Assembly: GCA_963645945.1 (NCBI GenBank)
Contig: CAVIUA010000013.1
Span: 1 to 17,755, forward strand
From: CAG-877 sp963645945
GTDB taxonomy: Bacteria; Bacillota_I; Bacilli_A; RF39; UBA660
Length of the DNA stretch: 17,755 nucleotides
Reading direction: 5' to 3'
This document shows positions 7,327 to 13,993 of the stretch, piece after piece (the stretch's first letter is position 1; each line of letters starts with the position of its first letter). Position numbers and translations under genes: made by a program. Below the pieces are notes generated by a model. The model was not told the DNA's origin and searched no databases. It saw nothing but the letters and a program-made list of their open reading frames with translations.

Positions 7327-8958
7327 ATGAAAAGTAAATTTATGAAGAAAAAAATTTTTATTTCGAGTGCGTCTTTTATAACAGTTTGTATTATTTTTAG
7401 TAAGATATTAGATATTTTATATGTTATTCCATTACATTCAATACTTAATAATGAATCTGGTGCTTTATATGGATATGTGTATACTATTTATTTATTATTT
7501 GCATCTCTTGCTACTTTTAGTATACCGTTAGTAATAAGTAATATAGTTTTTGAGTATCAGAAACATGGATTTTATAGTGCTAAAAGAAGAGTTTTATTTT
7601 TAGGTAGAAAATTGGCTTTAGTTTTTGGAGTAATTATATCTTTATTACTAGTTATTTTTGCTCCTATTATTTCATCTTCTATTTTAGGAAATGTTAATTG
7701 TAATATAAGTGTTTATGATATTACATTTGTTATTAGAATTTTAGCTATTTGTTTTTTGATTTCGCCAGTGTTAAGTATTTATCAGGGTTATTTTGAGGGA
7801 CATAGACTTTCTAATTATTCATCATTATCTAAGGCTATAGAAAAAATAGTAATGATATTTTGTATTTTAATTTTTAGTTATTTAGGGTTTAATACTTTTA
7901 AGATGACGTTAAGTAATAGTCTTGCCTTGATAATTTTTGGGATTTTTCTTGGTACTTTGATTTCTTTAGGATATTTAGTTTTTAAGAAGTATAAGAGTAG
8001 GCAAATATTTGAAGAAAAGGTACGTAGTGTTAATGAACCTTTGATTAGTAACAAGAGTATTGTAAAAAAAATAATAGTTTATTCAATACCTTTTATACTT
8101 ATTGATGTTTCAAAGGGTTTATATAATTATGTTGATATTAATACCGTGCTTTCTGGACTTTATAATTATGCTGATTTTAGTGTTGATGATGCTTTGGAAA
8201 TATCAGGAATTTTTTCTATTTGGGCATTTAAGTTTAATATGTTGATTTTTTCTATTTCTGCTGGTGTTATTATTAGTTTAGTACCTAGTTTGAGACAAAA
8301 TATTGATAAAAAAGATAAGAATTGTAGTAAAAAAATTAATCAAGCTTTTGAAGTGCTATTATTTTTAATTGTTCCAGTTACTTGTATTATTAGTTTCTTG
8401 GCTAAACCTATTTGGCTATTGTTTTATGGACCTAGTAATTATGGACCTAGTATTTTAACTTATTATGTTTTTGCAGGTTTATTCTTAGGAGTTTTATTTA
8501 TTACTATTTCTATTATTCAGATATATAAGGATTATAGAACTATATTTATAAGTTTATTATCGGGCTTGTTGTTAAAAGTATTATTAAATAATAATTTGAT
8601 AGTTGCATTTTATAAAATGGGAGTTCCTGCATATTATGGTATTATTACTGCCAGTATACTTGGGTATTTATTATCTTTTGTGATAGCTATATTTATGCTT
8701 AGTAAAAAATTTAAAATTAATTATGAGGATTTGTCAAAGCATTTTATTGACATTTTACTTGTATCTATGTTGATGATTTTTGTTTTATTTATATTAAGAA
8801 TGATAATTCCTATATATTCAGATGTTAGAATAATGAATTTATTTATAATAGTTTTATATTGTTTATTAGGATTTACAATTTACTTAGCTTTTATGAGGAA
8901 AATTGGTATTACTAAGCATATTTTTGGTAATAAAGGTATTAAAATTAGTAAAAAATAA
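7327..8958 (+). CDS. MurJ/SpoVB-like flippase (MOP superfamily)
   Basis: This integral membrane protein has about 543 residues. Hydrophobic helices are spread along the whole length in the pattern of 12-14 helix MOP-superfamily exporters, the group containing MurJ, SpoVB/YtgP and Wzx, which flip lipid-linked sugars across the membrane. Supporting features are the N-terminal segment FISSASFITVCIIFSKILD followed by an LYGYVYTIY-type helix, the SIPLVISNIV segment, and YQGYFEGHR after the fourth to fifth helix, typical of SpoVB/YtgP proteins. Whether its cargo is lipid II or another undecaprenyl-linked glycan cannot be read from sequence. The ATG at 7327 is preceded by GGCGGGTGA; a GTG at 7321 is the alternative start. 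It is the third gene of the LtaS-like cluster and ends in a strong terminator. Confidence 0.85.
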   Translation: MKSKFMKKKIFISSASFITVCIIFSKILDILYVIPLHSILNNESGALYGYVYTIYLLFASLATFSIPLVISNIVFEYQKHGFYSAKRRVLFLGRKLALVFGVIISLLLVIFAPIISSSILGNVNCNISVYDITFVIRILAICFLISPVLSIYQGYFEGHRLSNYSSLSKAIEKIVMIFCILIFSYLGFNTFKMTLSNSLALIIFGIFLGTLISLGYLVFKKYKSRQIFEEKVRSVNEPLISNKSIVKKIIVYSIPFILIDVSKGLYNYVDINTVLSGLYNYADFSVDDALEISGIFSIWAFKFNMLIFSISAGVIISLVPSLRQNIDKKDKNCSKKINQAFEVLLFLIVPVTCIISFLAKPIWLLFYGPSNYGPSILTYYVFAGLFLGVLFITISIIQIYKDYRTIFISLLSGLLLKVLLNNNLIVAFYKMGVPAYYGIITASILGYLLSFVIAIFMLSKKFKINYEDLSKHFIDILLVSMLMIFVLFILRMIIPIYSDVRIMNLFIIVLYCLLGFTIYLAFMRKIGITKHIFGNKGIKISKK

Positions 8959-8990
8959 GAGTAATTTAACGGTGTTAAGTTACTCTTATT
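8954..8990. terminator. Bidirectional intrinsic terminator
   Basis: A 16-bp stem with one G-T pair joins 8954-8969 with 8975-8990 around the loop CGGTG (8970-8974). On the minus strand it is followed by a clean T-run (complement of 8946-8955), and on the plus strand by a weaker T-rich tail. It lies between the convergent flippase and FemABX-like genes and serves both. Confidence 0.9.
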
Positions 8991-9010
8991 GTTTTATATG
9001 TACATAATTT

Positions 9011-10195
9011 TTAATTTGTTTTCTTATTTATTTTTGTTATTATAAAATACATAATTGGATTAGTTATATAGTTATATTGTCCAAGATATTTTACTTCTTT
9101 AGCATTATAGTTGTCTTTTAAAATGTTAGAATTTGTTTGTTCTAGTGAAGTAATATTTTCATCTTTACAGTATTTTATATCTTTGTAATAAGTATTGTAT
9201 TTTAAGTATGTATCTTTAATTGTGTTACTGTCATAAGTATGAGTTATCCATGCATTTTTATCATATTGTATTATTAAATGAGCACTCATAGTTACTTCAT
9301 TTCCATGTTTTTGTTTATATCCTTGGAACTTTTCTATTTCTTTGATAATTTCTTCTTTTTGTTTTGTTAGATCTACTAGTTTACTTTTAGAACTTTTAGT
9401 TAAACTATCAATTGGTAGTATAGATATTTGATCATTTACTTTTTTTAGATTTCTTTCTAAAGTCTTAATTGTTTTATTTAAATTTACTTTACCTAAGATG
9501 ATACTTGCTTTTGTATTTTTACTACCATTAAATATTTCATATAAAGTTTCAAAGTAGTCTTCATTATACTTTGTTGTTTTTTCTTTTGATTTCATCAGTT
9601 GATATAAATCTTTAATATTTGTTTTATTACCAAGTACTGTTTCTGTATTTAATTTTATAGCTTTAGCAAGATAGTCTTTAGTTGATTCTTTGAAATTATT
9701 TTCTATTTCTTCAATGTCTTTATCTAAATCTAAAACATTACTTGACAAAGGTATCATTATTTTTAGGTGTTTACTTTCATCTTCTTTTTTAAAACCAGCG
9801 TCTTTTAAATTACTTTTGATTTCATTTAAGTCCTCTTCAGAAATATCTTCATCTATGTATGGAGACATTTTTATAAAGATGGCCTTTTTAGTTTTTGCAA
9901 AATTAGTAAGAGCACGAGTTAGTGTTTTTACTAGATGTTTTTTCTTATAATCTATTGTAAAGCCGGCAGGTATGTAAAGTCCAGAATAATTAAATGGTAG
10001 ACTTTTTTGAAATACCATGGTAGCGGCAACTATTTCATTATTTTCATTGACTAATCCTAGATAATATGGTGTTAGACGTTTTTTAACTTTAGCAAACTCA
10101 CCATAGGAATGTGACTGTAAGAAATGTGGTTTTTCTTTTTGGCTTATTACATAGTTGTCATATACTTCCTTATCTAGATTTTTTAGCTTTAGCAT
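9011..10195 (-). CDS. FemABX-type aminoacyltransferase
   Basis: This 394-residue protein is related to FemA/FemB/FemX and MurM. These cytoplasmic enzymes add amino acids from aminoacyl-tRNA to the peptide of lipid-linked peptidoglycan precursors, building the interpeptide bridge. The N-terminal FLQSHSYGEFAK (25-36) matches the usual fLQS-x-x-Wgef signature, with Tyr at the common Trp position. GLYIPAGF (72-79) and the ITNPI segment near the C terminus also fit. A charged segment at about 241-292 fits the helical coiled-coil arm that interrupts the second GNAT-like domain in this family. The start ATG follows GAGG (complement of 10203-10206) at 7 bases. The gene is monocistronic with its own promoter. 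Which amino acid it adds is not visible. Confidence 0.88.
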   Translation of the reverse strand: MLKLKNLDKEVYDNYVISQKEKPHFLQSHSYGEFAKVKKRLTPYYLGLVNENNEIVAATMVFQKSLPFNYSGLYIPAGFTIDYKKKHLVKTLTRALTNFAKTKKAIFIKMSPYIDEDISEEDLNEIKSNLKDAGFKKEDESKHLKIMIPLSSNVLDLDKDIEEIENNFKESTKDYLAKAIKLNTETVLGNKTNIKDLYQLMKSKEKTTKYNEDYFETLYEIFNGSKNTKASIILGKVNLNKTIKTLERNLKKVNDQISILPIDSLTKSSKSKLVDLTKQKEEIIKEIEKFQGYKQKHGNEVTMSAHLIIQYDKNAWITHTYDSNTIKDTYLKYNTYYKDIKYCKDENITSLEQTNSNILKDNYNAKEVKYLGQYNYITNPIMYFIITKINKKTN

Positions 10196-10222
10196 GATGT
10201 AACCTCACTTTCTTATATATTA

Positions 10223-10252
10223 AGTATAGCATAAAGTGCTTTTTTTCTACAA
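10223..10252 (-). promoter_or_regulatory. Promoter of the FemABX-like gene
   Basis: Reading the minus strand, TTGTAG (complement of 10247-10252) and TATACT (10223-10228) are 18 bases apart, and TGC immediately precedes the -10 (10229-10231), making it extended. It lies 28 bases upstream of the start codon. Confidence 0.7.
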
Positions 10253-10273
10253 AAAATAAGAAAATTTTTTCTT
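10250..10273 (-). terminator. Possible terminator after the 59-residue minus-strand gene
   Basis: On the minus strand, AAGAAA and TTTCTT (complements of 10268-10273 and 10258-10263) form a short A/T hairpin, followed by a T-run just downstream of the small gene's stop. The stem is only 6 bp, so read-through into the FemABX-like gene is possible. Confidence 0.35.
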
Positions 10274-10275
10274 TT

Positions 10276-10455
10276 TTACATTATATATAGTCCATCATCT
10301 TTTTTTAAGTAATTCTTTTTGTTTTTGTTTTCTAAGGCTTTGACACGTTCTTTAAGTTTTTCAATTTCATACTTTAAATTATTAATTTCCTCTTCATAAT
10401 TATTGTTTGGTATAGGTAATGGCATTGGCATATAAGGAAAAGGCATATTATTCAT
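10276..10455 (-). CDS. Small Met/Pro-rich coiled-coil protein (59 residues)
   Basis: On the minus strand an ATG at 10453-10455 opens a 59-codon frame ending in TAA (10276-10278). The product has three parts. The N terminus is MNNMPFPYMPMPLPIPNNN, rich in Met and Pro. A charged heptad-like helix follows (about 20-45, EEEINNLKYEIEKLKERV onward). The C-terminal tail is NYLKKDDGLYIM. This ordered composition, in an otherwise gene-free gap, argues for a real gene. A weak ribosome-binding site (AGGTTGAT) lies upstream, and a TATAAT box is at the complement of 10479-10484. It is divergent from trmB. I do not recognise a named family. The Pro/Met head with a short coiled coil suggests a small scaffold or oligomerising protein, which is inference. 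Confidence 0.75.
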   Translation of the reverse strand: MNNMPFPYMPMPLPIPNNNYEEEINNLKYEIEKLKERVKALENKNKKNYLKKDDGLYIM

Positions 10456-10478
10456 ATTATCAACCTGGCTTTCGTTTT

Positions 10479-10509
10479 ATTATATGCATATTGTATGGTT
10501 TTGTGTTAA
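10479..10509 (-). promoter_or_regulatory. Candidate promoter of the 59-residue gene
   Basis: On the minus strand TATAAT (complement of 10479-10484) lies 23 bases before the start codon. TTAACA (complement of 10504-10509) is a possible -35 with a long 19-base spacer. It is interleaved with the divergent trmB promoter. Confidence 0.5.
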
Positions 10510-10512
10510 AAT
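10504..10512 (+). promoter_or_regulatory. Extended -10 promoter of trmB
   Basis: TGT-TAAAAT at 10504-10512 matches the extended -10 pattern seen elsewhere in this window. No clear -35 is present. A start near 10519 would place it at the GGTGAT ribosome-binding site (10520-10525), so the leader would be almost absent. Confidence 0.45.
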
Positions 10513-10529
10513 ATTTAATGGTGATATAT

Positions 10530-11177
10530 ATGCGACTTAGAAATGTTAAAAATAAAGAAGAAATATTAAATTCTTCTAAGTATCTAATAAAAAATAGTGA
10601 AGAATATATTGGTAATTGGAAGAGTATTTTTAATAATGATAATCCAATTTATATAGAAATTGGTATGGGCAAGGGAAAATTTATTATAGAAAATGCTTTG
10701 AAGTATCCAAATATTAATTTTATAGGTATAGAAAAATATGATAGTGTTGTTGCGAAGAGTTTGCCTAAAATACCAGAGGGACTTTCTAATTTATATGTAG
10801 TTAGAATGGATGCTCTTAATATTGATAAAATTTTTTCTCGTGAAATAGATAGAATTTATCTTAATTTTTCTGATCCATGGCCTAAAGTTCGACATAGTAT
10901 GCGAAGACTTTCTAGTAGAATTTTTTTGGAGAAATATGATAGTATTTTTAAGAAGGATAAAGAAATATTTATGAGGACAGATAATAAAGATTTATATATT
11001 TATTCTTTGATGAGTTTTAGCGAATATGGATATATATTAAAAAACATTAGTTTTGATTTGCATAGTACAACGTCTGAAAAATTGATTACTACTGAATATG
11101 AAGATAAATTTGCAAGTATAGGTATGCCTATATATGCAGTTGAAGCTGTTAAAACTGATGTCCAAAATAGTAAATAA
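10530..11177 (+). CDS. trmB: tRNA (guanine-N7)-methyltransferase
   Basis: TrmB methylates N7 of G46 in the variable loop of tRNAs, using S-adenosylmethionine, in the cytoplasm. From the ATG at 10530 the protein is 215 residues, the usual TrmB size. The SAM-binding motif EIGMGKGKF is at 43-51. FIGIEKYDSVVAKS follows, with the acidic residue D94 of the MDA segment. The family signature YLNFSDPWPKVRH is at 110-122, and TEYEDKFASIGMPIY lies near the C terminus. An upstream in-frame extension to 10419 would add 37 unrelated residues overlapping the divergent small gene. The ATG at 10530 has GGTGAT (10520-10525) 4 bases ahead and starts with the typical MRLRN, so it is preferred. No terminator separates it from the lipoprotein gene, which has its own promoter. 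Confidence 0.95.
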   Translation: MRLRNVKNKEEILNSSKYLIKNSEEYIGNWKSIFNNDNPIYIEIGMGKGKFIIENALKYPNINFIGIEKYDSVVAKSLPKIPEGLSNLYVVRMDALNIDKIFSREIDRIYLNFSDPWPKVRHSMRRLSSRIFLEKYDSIFKKDKEIFMRTDNKDLYIYSLMSFSEYGYILKNISFDLHSTTSEKLITTEYEDKFASIGMPIYAVEAVKTDVQNSK

Positions 11178-11189
11178 TTATAAAATATT

Positions 11190-11217
11190 TTTACATTTAC
11201 AAAAAATTTGGTATAAT
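11190..11217 (+). promoter_or_regulatory. Promoter of the lipoprotein-YtxH operon
   Basis: TTTACA (11190-11195) and TATAAT (11212-11217) are 16 bases apart, and TGG (11209-11211) extends the -10. Transcription would start near 11224, about 14 bases before the lipoprotein start codon. Confidence 0.75.
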
Positions 11218-11237
11218 GTAGTAAGAGTAGGTGAATT

Positions 11238-11897
11238 ATGAAGAAGATAATTGTTTTACTCTCTGTTATTTTGTTAATGATAACTGGTTGTAGTATGAAG
11301 GAACTTAGTTCTAATGACTTTGAAAAAAATATGGATATTTTACTTAGTGAAAAGACAAAGTCTAGTAATGTTCATTTTGATGGTTATAAGTATTATGTTC
11401 CGGATGGTTTAAAGTTTGTTAATAAGGAAGAATATAACGCTATTCTTAGGGATAGATTTGATAATGAGTATTACATGTATGTTGATGTTATTAGTTATTA
11501 TCATAAAGTAGAGAATACGTATAAAATTAAGCAGGATGCTTATTATTCTAAAATAATTAATTATGGTAAAAAAACCGGATATTTAGAAATTACTGAAGAT
11601 AATGGTAAGTATTTTGTTGAATTTGTATTTAATTACGCTAAAATTGAATCTTTAACTGATAAAGATAATTTAGTTAAAGTTATTGATAATATGTGTTATA
11701 TTTTACGTTCAATTAAATTTAATGATAAAATATTAGAGAGCATAGTTGGTGATAATGTTTTAAGCTATGCAGAAGAAGTTTTTACATTGTTTGATACTAC
11801 ATCATCACAAGAAGATTTTTTGGAAGTTGTTAGTAGATATGATCCTGAATATAAAAAGGCTATAGACCAAGAAGAATTAGAACTTGATGAAGAATAA
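11238..11897 (+). CDS. Lipoprotein of unknown function
   Basis: The 219-residue product starts with a lipoprotein signal peptide: basic MKK, a hydrophobic stretch, and the lipobox ITGC with the lipid-modified cysteine at 18. The mature protein should be tethered to the outer face of the membrane. The rest is acidic and Tyr/Asp-rich with an alternating strand-like middle (YKYYVPDGLKFVNKEEY and so on), ending in an acidic tail EELELDEE. No named family is recognised. AGGTGA (11229-11234) lies 3 bases ahead of the ATG, the GGTGA-type site used by several genes here. It is the first gene of a four-gene run with the disordered protein and the YtxG/YtxH-like pair, all associated with the cell surface or division zone. 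Confidence 0.85.
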   Translation: MKKIIVLLSVILLMITGCSMKELSSNDFEKNMDILLSEKTKSSNVHFDGYKYYVPDGLKFVNKEEYNAILRDRFDNEYYMYVDVISYYHKVENTYKIKQDAYYSKIINYGKKTGYLEITEDNGKYFVEFVFNYAKIESLTDKDNLVKVIDNMCYILRSIKFNDKILESIVGDNVLSYAEEVFTLFDTTSSQEDFLEVVSRYDPEYKKAIDQEELELDEE

Positions 11898-11916
11898 ATT
11901 AAAGAGGTGAGCTCGC

Positions 11917-12963
11917 ATGGGTATATTTGAAAAACTTAAGAATGCTCTATTTGAAGAGGAGTATGTTGAAGTTGTAGAAAAACCTAAAACAAAAAAAGTT
12001 TCTAAAAAGAAACCTGTTTCTAAGGAAGTTGTTAAGGAAAAACATGATGAGGATTACGAAGAAGAAAAACCTGTAGCAAAGAAAGTAGTATTACCGGAGA
12101 AAAAAGAACCTGTAATACCTGAAAATATTGATTTAGATGAAGATTTTGATGATGAAGAGGAAGATATACAGGAAAAACCTCGTAGTACTTTTAAAATGAT
12201 TGATGATGATGACTTGGTTGATGAGCCTGCTTATCCGACTAGTGAGCCAAAAATAGTTAAAGTTATTGAAAAAGAAGAGAAAGCTCCAATTTATTCATCT
12301 AGTAGAGATGAGAAGTTATATCCTTCGAAGCCAGTTAAAACTGGACCAATGCCTTATGGTATAGAGGAGACTCCTGAGTCTACTGTTCATGAATATAATA
12401 TTTATGAGAAGAAAGAAGAAAAGTCTTATTTCAAACCTTCACCAATTATTTCACCAATATATGGTATTTTAGATAAGAATTATCGTAAAGAAGATGTAGT
12501 TCCAAAAAGAGAAGTTAGATTTACTAGTAGTTTAGCTAAAGAAAGAGTTAGTGTTGATGATGTAAGAGCTAAAGCTTTTGGTAATAATGAAGAAGTAATT
12601 GACTTATCTAAAAAGGATGATATTGAACCTTCATTTGAAGTTGAAAATGATACTAATCTTTTAGTTGATTTAAGTTCTGATGATGATAAGCCAGCTGTGA
12701 AAGATGTTACCATGGGTGATGCATTGGAATATTTTCAAGATTTAGGATTAGAATATAATGTAGACTATATGGATGCAGGTAAAAAGAATACTACTCCTAA
12801 GCGTGAAAAAGAAGTTTATGCAGATGATATTACAGCTGATAATTTTGAAGTTAATGATGTAAAAGAAGAACCTGTGATCAAAAAAGAAAAAACAAGTGAT
12901 CCAGTTGATACTGATGATAATTTGTTTGACTTAATTGATTCTATGTACCAAGATCAAGAGTAA
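11917..12963 (+). CDS. Acidic, largely disordered protein with terminal short motifs
   Basis: This 348-residue protein is dominated by Glu, Asp, Lys, Pro and Val with little hydrophobic content, so most of it should be disordered. Three islands look structured or motif-like. The N-terminal amphipathic helix MGIFEKLKNALFEEEY (1-16) is followed by an acid patch, and resembles the membrane-targeting tip of SepF. The segment YFKPSPIISPIYGILDKNY (171-189) is the only dense aliphatic stretch in the middle. The tail DDNLFDLIDSMYQDQE (333-348) resembles a protein-binding peptide. There is no SepF globular domain. GAGGTGA (11904-11910) lies 6 bases before the ATG. It sits between the lipoprotein gene and the YtxG/YtxH-like pair. 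A scaffold or adaptor for cell envelope or division proteins is plausible but unproven. Confidence 0.8.
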   Translation: MGIFEKLKNALFEEEYVEVVEKPKTKKVSKKKPVSKEVVKEKHDEDYEEEKPVAKKVVLPEKKEPVIPENIDLDEDFDDEEEDIQEKPRSTFKMIDDDDLVDEPAYPTSEPKIVKVIEKEEKAPIYSSSRDEKLYPSKPVKTGPMPYGIEETPESTVHEYNIYEKKEEKSYFKPSPIISPIYGILDKNYRKEDVVPKREVRFTSSLAKERVSVDDVRAKAFGNNEEVIDLSKKDDIEPSFEVENDTNLLVDLSSDDDKPAVKDVTMGDALEYFQDLGLEYNVDYMDAGKKNTTPKREKEVYADDITADNFEVNDVKEEPVIKKEKTSDPVDTDDNLFDLIDSMYQDQE

Positions 12964-12979
12964 TTAAGGAGAAATGAAT

Positions 12980-13285
12980 ATGGATTTATTAAACTTTGTT
13001 TTGCCTGTATTATTATATATTGTTTGTATAATACTAGTAATAGTATTAATTGTACTAGGAATTAAACTTATTTTTACATTAGATAAAGTTAATAAAGTTG
13101 TTGATGATGTTTCCGATAAGGTTAATTCTTTAAATGGAATCTTTAGTTTTATCGATAGAACTACTAATAGTTTTGCGTTAATTACGGATACAGTAATTAA
13201 TTCTGTTACAAGTTTTATCTTTAAAATATTTAAAGGACGTAAGAAAAAGAAAGAAGATTTAGAGGAGGAAGATATTGATGAGTAA
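12980..13285 (+). CDS. Small membrane protein, DUF948/YtxG-like
   Basis: About 101 residues. One long hydrophobic helix near the N terminus (about 5-28) is followed by a helix with repeating DKVNKVVDDVSDKVNSL heptads, then a second amphipathic section (SFALITDTVINSVTSFIFKIF) and a Lys/Glu-rich tail. This layout matches DUF948/YtxG-type proteins, which often sit next to YtxH genes, as here. An upstream in-frame ATG at 12974 lies only 2 bases from AAGGAG (12966-12971). The ATG at 12980 has 8 bases of spacing and is preferred. The last 8 bases overlap the ytxH-like gene. The biochemical role of the family is not established; in Bacillus the neighbours are linked to general stress. Confidence 0.75.
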   Translation: MDLLNFVLPVLLYIVCIILVIVLIVLGIKLIFTLDKVNKVVDDVSDKVNSLNGIFSFIDRTTNSFALITDTVINSVTSFIFKIFKGRKKKKEDLEEEDIDE

Positions 13286-13685
13286 AAAACATACTGGAAA
13301 ATTTTTATTAGGTGCAGCACTTGGTGCTGGGTTAGGACTATTATTTGCTCCTAAGAAAGGTAGTGAAACTAGAGCTGACTTAAAAGTACAATTTGATAAG
13401 TTAATGAATCAAATCAAAGACATTGATACTGAAGAAGTAAAAAAAGAATTTGATAAGAAAGTTAAAGAAATCAAAAAGGAATTATCTGATTTGGATAAAG
13501 AAAAGGCTTTAGATATTGCGAAAGAAAAATCTTTAGTTTTAAAAGATAAAGTAGAAGAATTAGTTGATTTAGCTGTTAAAAAGGGTACTCCTGTATTACA
13601 AGATGCAGCTGAAGAATTAAGAGAAAAAGCTATAGATGTAACTAAAGATGTATTGAAAAAACTTGAACAAGGTAGTAAAAAGTAA
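13278..13685 (+). CDS. YtxH domain protein
   Basis: 135 residues. The N terminus reads MSKKHTGKFLLGAALGAG, followed by LGLLFAPKKGSETR, the diagnostic YtxH pattern: a Gly-rich short membrane helix ending in APxxGxETR. A long charged helical tail (about 32-130) follows, with repeated LKDK/VEEL/ELREKA units. YtxH proteins are small membrane-associated proteins of unclear mechanism, often stress-induced in Bacilli. A TTG at 13275 gives one more residue; the ATG at 13278, 9 bases after AGGAGG (13263-13268), is preferred. That ribosome-binding site falls inside the Glu-rich end of the upstream gene, so the two are likely translationally coupled. This is the last gene of the operon and ends in a terminator. 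Confidence 0.88.
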   Translation: MSKKHTGKFLLGAALGAGLGLLFAPKKGSETRADLKVQFDKLMNQIKDIDTEEVKKEFDKKVKEIKKELSDLDKEKALDIAKEKSLVLKDKVEELVDLAVKKGTPVLQDAAEELREKAIDVTKDVLKKLEQGSKK

Positions 13686-13704
13686 GCATTTTGCTTATTT
13701 TTTT
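13679..13704 (+). terminator. Intrinsic terminator after ytxH-like gene
   Basis: AAGTAAGCA (13680-13688) pairs with TGCTTATTT (13692-13700), with one G-T pair and a 3-base loop, and runs into a T-tract. The stop codon lies inside the 5' arm. Confidence 0.8.
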
Positions 13705-13705
13705 C

Positions 13706-13733
13706 TTGTATCTTTCTAATTTTGTGTTATAAT
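13706..13733 (+). promoter_or_regulatory. Promoter of the tyrosine T-box operon
   Basis: TTGTAT (13706-13711) and TATAAT (13728-13733) are 16 bases apart, with TGT (13725-13727) extending the -10. It lies immediately after the preceding terminator, so the T-box operon is independently transcribed from about 13740. Confidence 0.75.
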
Positions 13734-13739
13734 CAATTT

Positions 13740-13975
13740 ATAATTTTTGTTGATTAACAGATCAGTAGAAATAGATATTTATTTTATAGAGAGCTAATGT
13801 TTAGTACTTTTTAGGAGTACTAGTTTGGTGGAAATTAGTAAGAATACTATTTTGAATTACACTGTTAGGAGAAAAATCGTTCATCGCGTTAAGATTTTAG
13901 AGGTGTATATTATTATACATAAAATAAGGTGGTACCATGAAGAAATTTCATCCTTTGGCGGATGGAATTTTTTTT
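13740..13975 (+). promoter_or_regulatory. T-box riboswitch leader, tyrosine specific
   Basis: The stem I opening AGAGAGCTAATG is at 13788-13799, with CTAAT (13794-13798) pairing to ATTAG (13834-13838) beside the conserved TTGGTGGAAA. The specifier loop reads GAAT-TAC-AC, giving TAC (Tyr) at 13858-13860. The T-box AAGGTGGTACC is at 13926-13936, but the usual following GCG is replaced by ATG. AAGG (13926-13929) can pair with CCTT (13952-13955) as antiterminator. Compared with the leucine leader, an extra hairpin (13802-13808 with 13816-13822, 7 bp) is inserted in stem I. Uncharged tRNA-Tyr would switch on the CYTH gene and tyrS. Confidence 0.93.
13943..13975 (+). terminator. T-box intrinsic terminator upstream of the CYTH-tyrS operon
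   Basis: An 11-bp stem joins AAATTTCATCC (13943-13953) to GGATGGAATTT (13960-13970), with one G-T pair and a 6-base loop, followed by a T-run to 13975. It lies inside the longest open frame of the next gene, which shows that the coding start must be further downstream. Confidence 0.9.
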
Positions 13976-13993
13976 ATTGAAAGGAGTGATTTT

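Noticed and set aside
9690..9950. Plus-strand open frame of 86 codons
   Set aside because: It lies wholly inside the FemABX-like gene on the other strand and has Ser/Lys/Leu-rich antisense composition with no ribosome-binding site.
10419..10529. 37-residue N-terminal extension of trmB
   Set aside because: It overlaps the divergent small gene and both promoters, has no TrmB similarity, and the ATG at 10530 has a proper ribosome-binding site.
12480..12713. Minus-strand open frame of 77 codons
   Set aside because: It is the antisense shadow of the acidic disordered protein; its Ser/Leu-rich composition is the expected complement of Asp/Glu/Lys codons.
12964..13320. Minus-strand open frame of 118 codons
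   Set aside because: It is antisense to the YtxG-like and YtxH-like genes, which have good ribosome-binding sites and recognisable family motifs.
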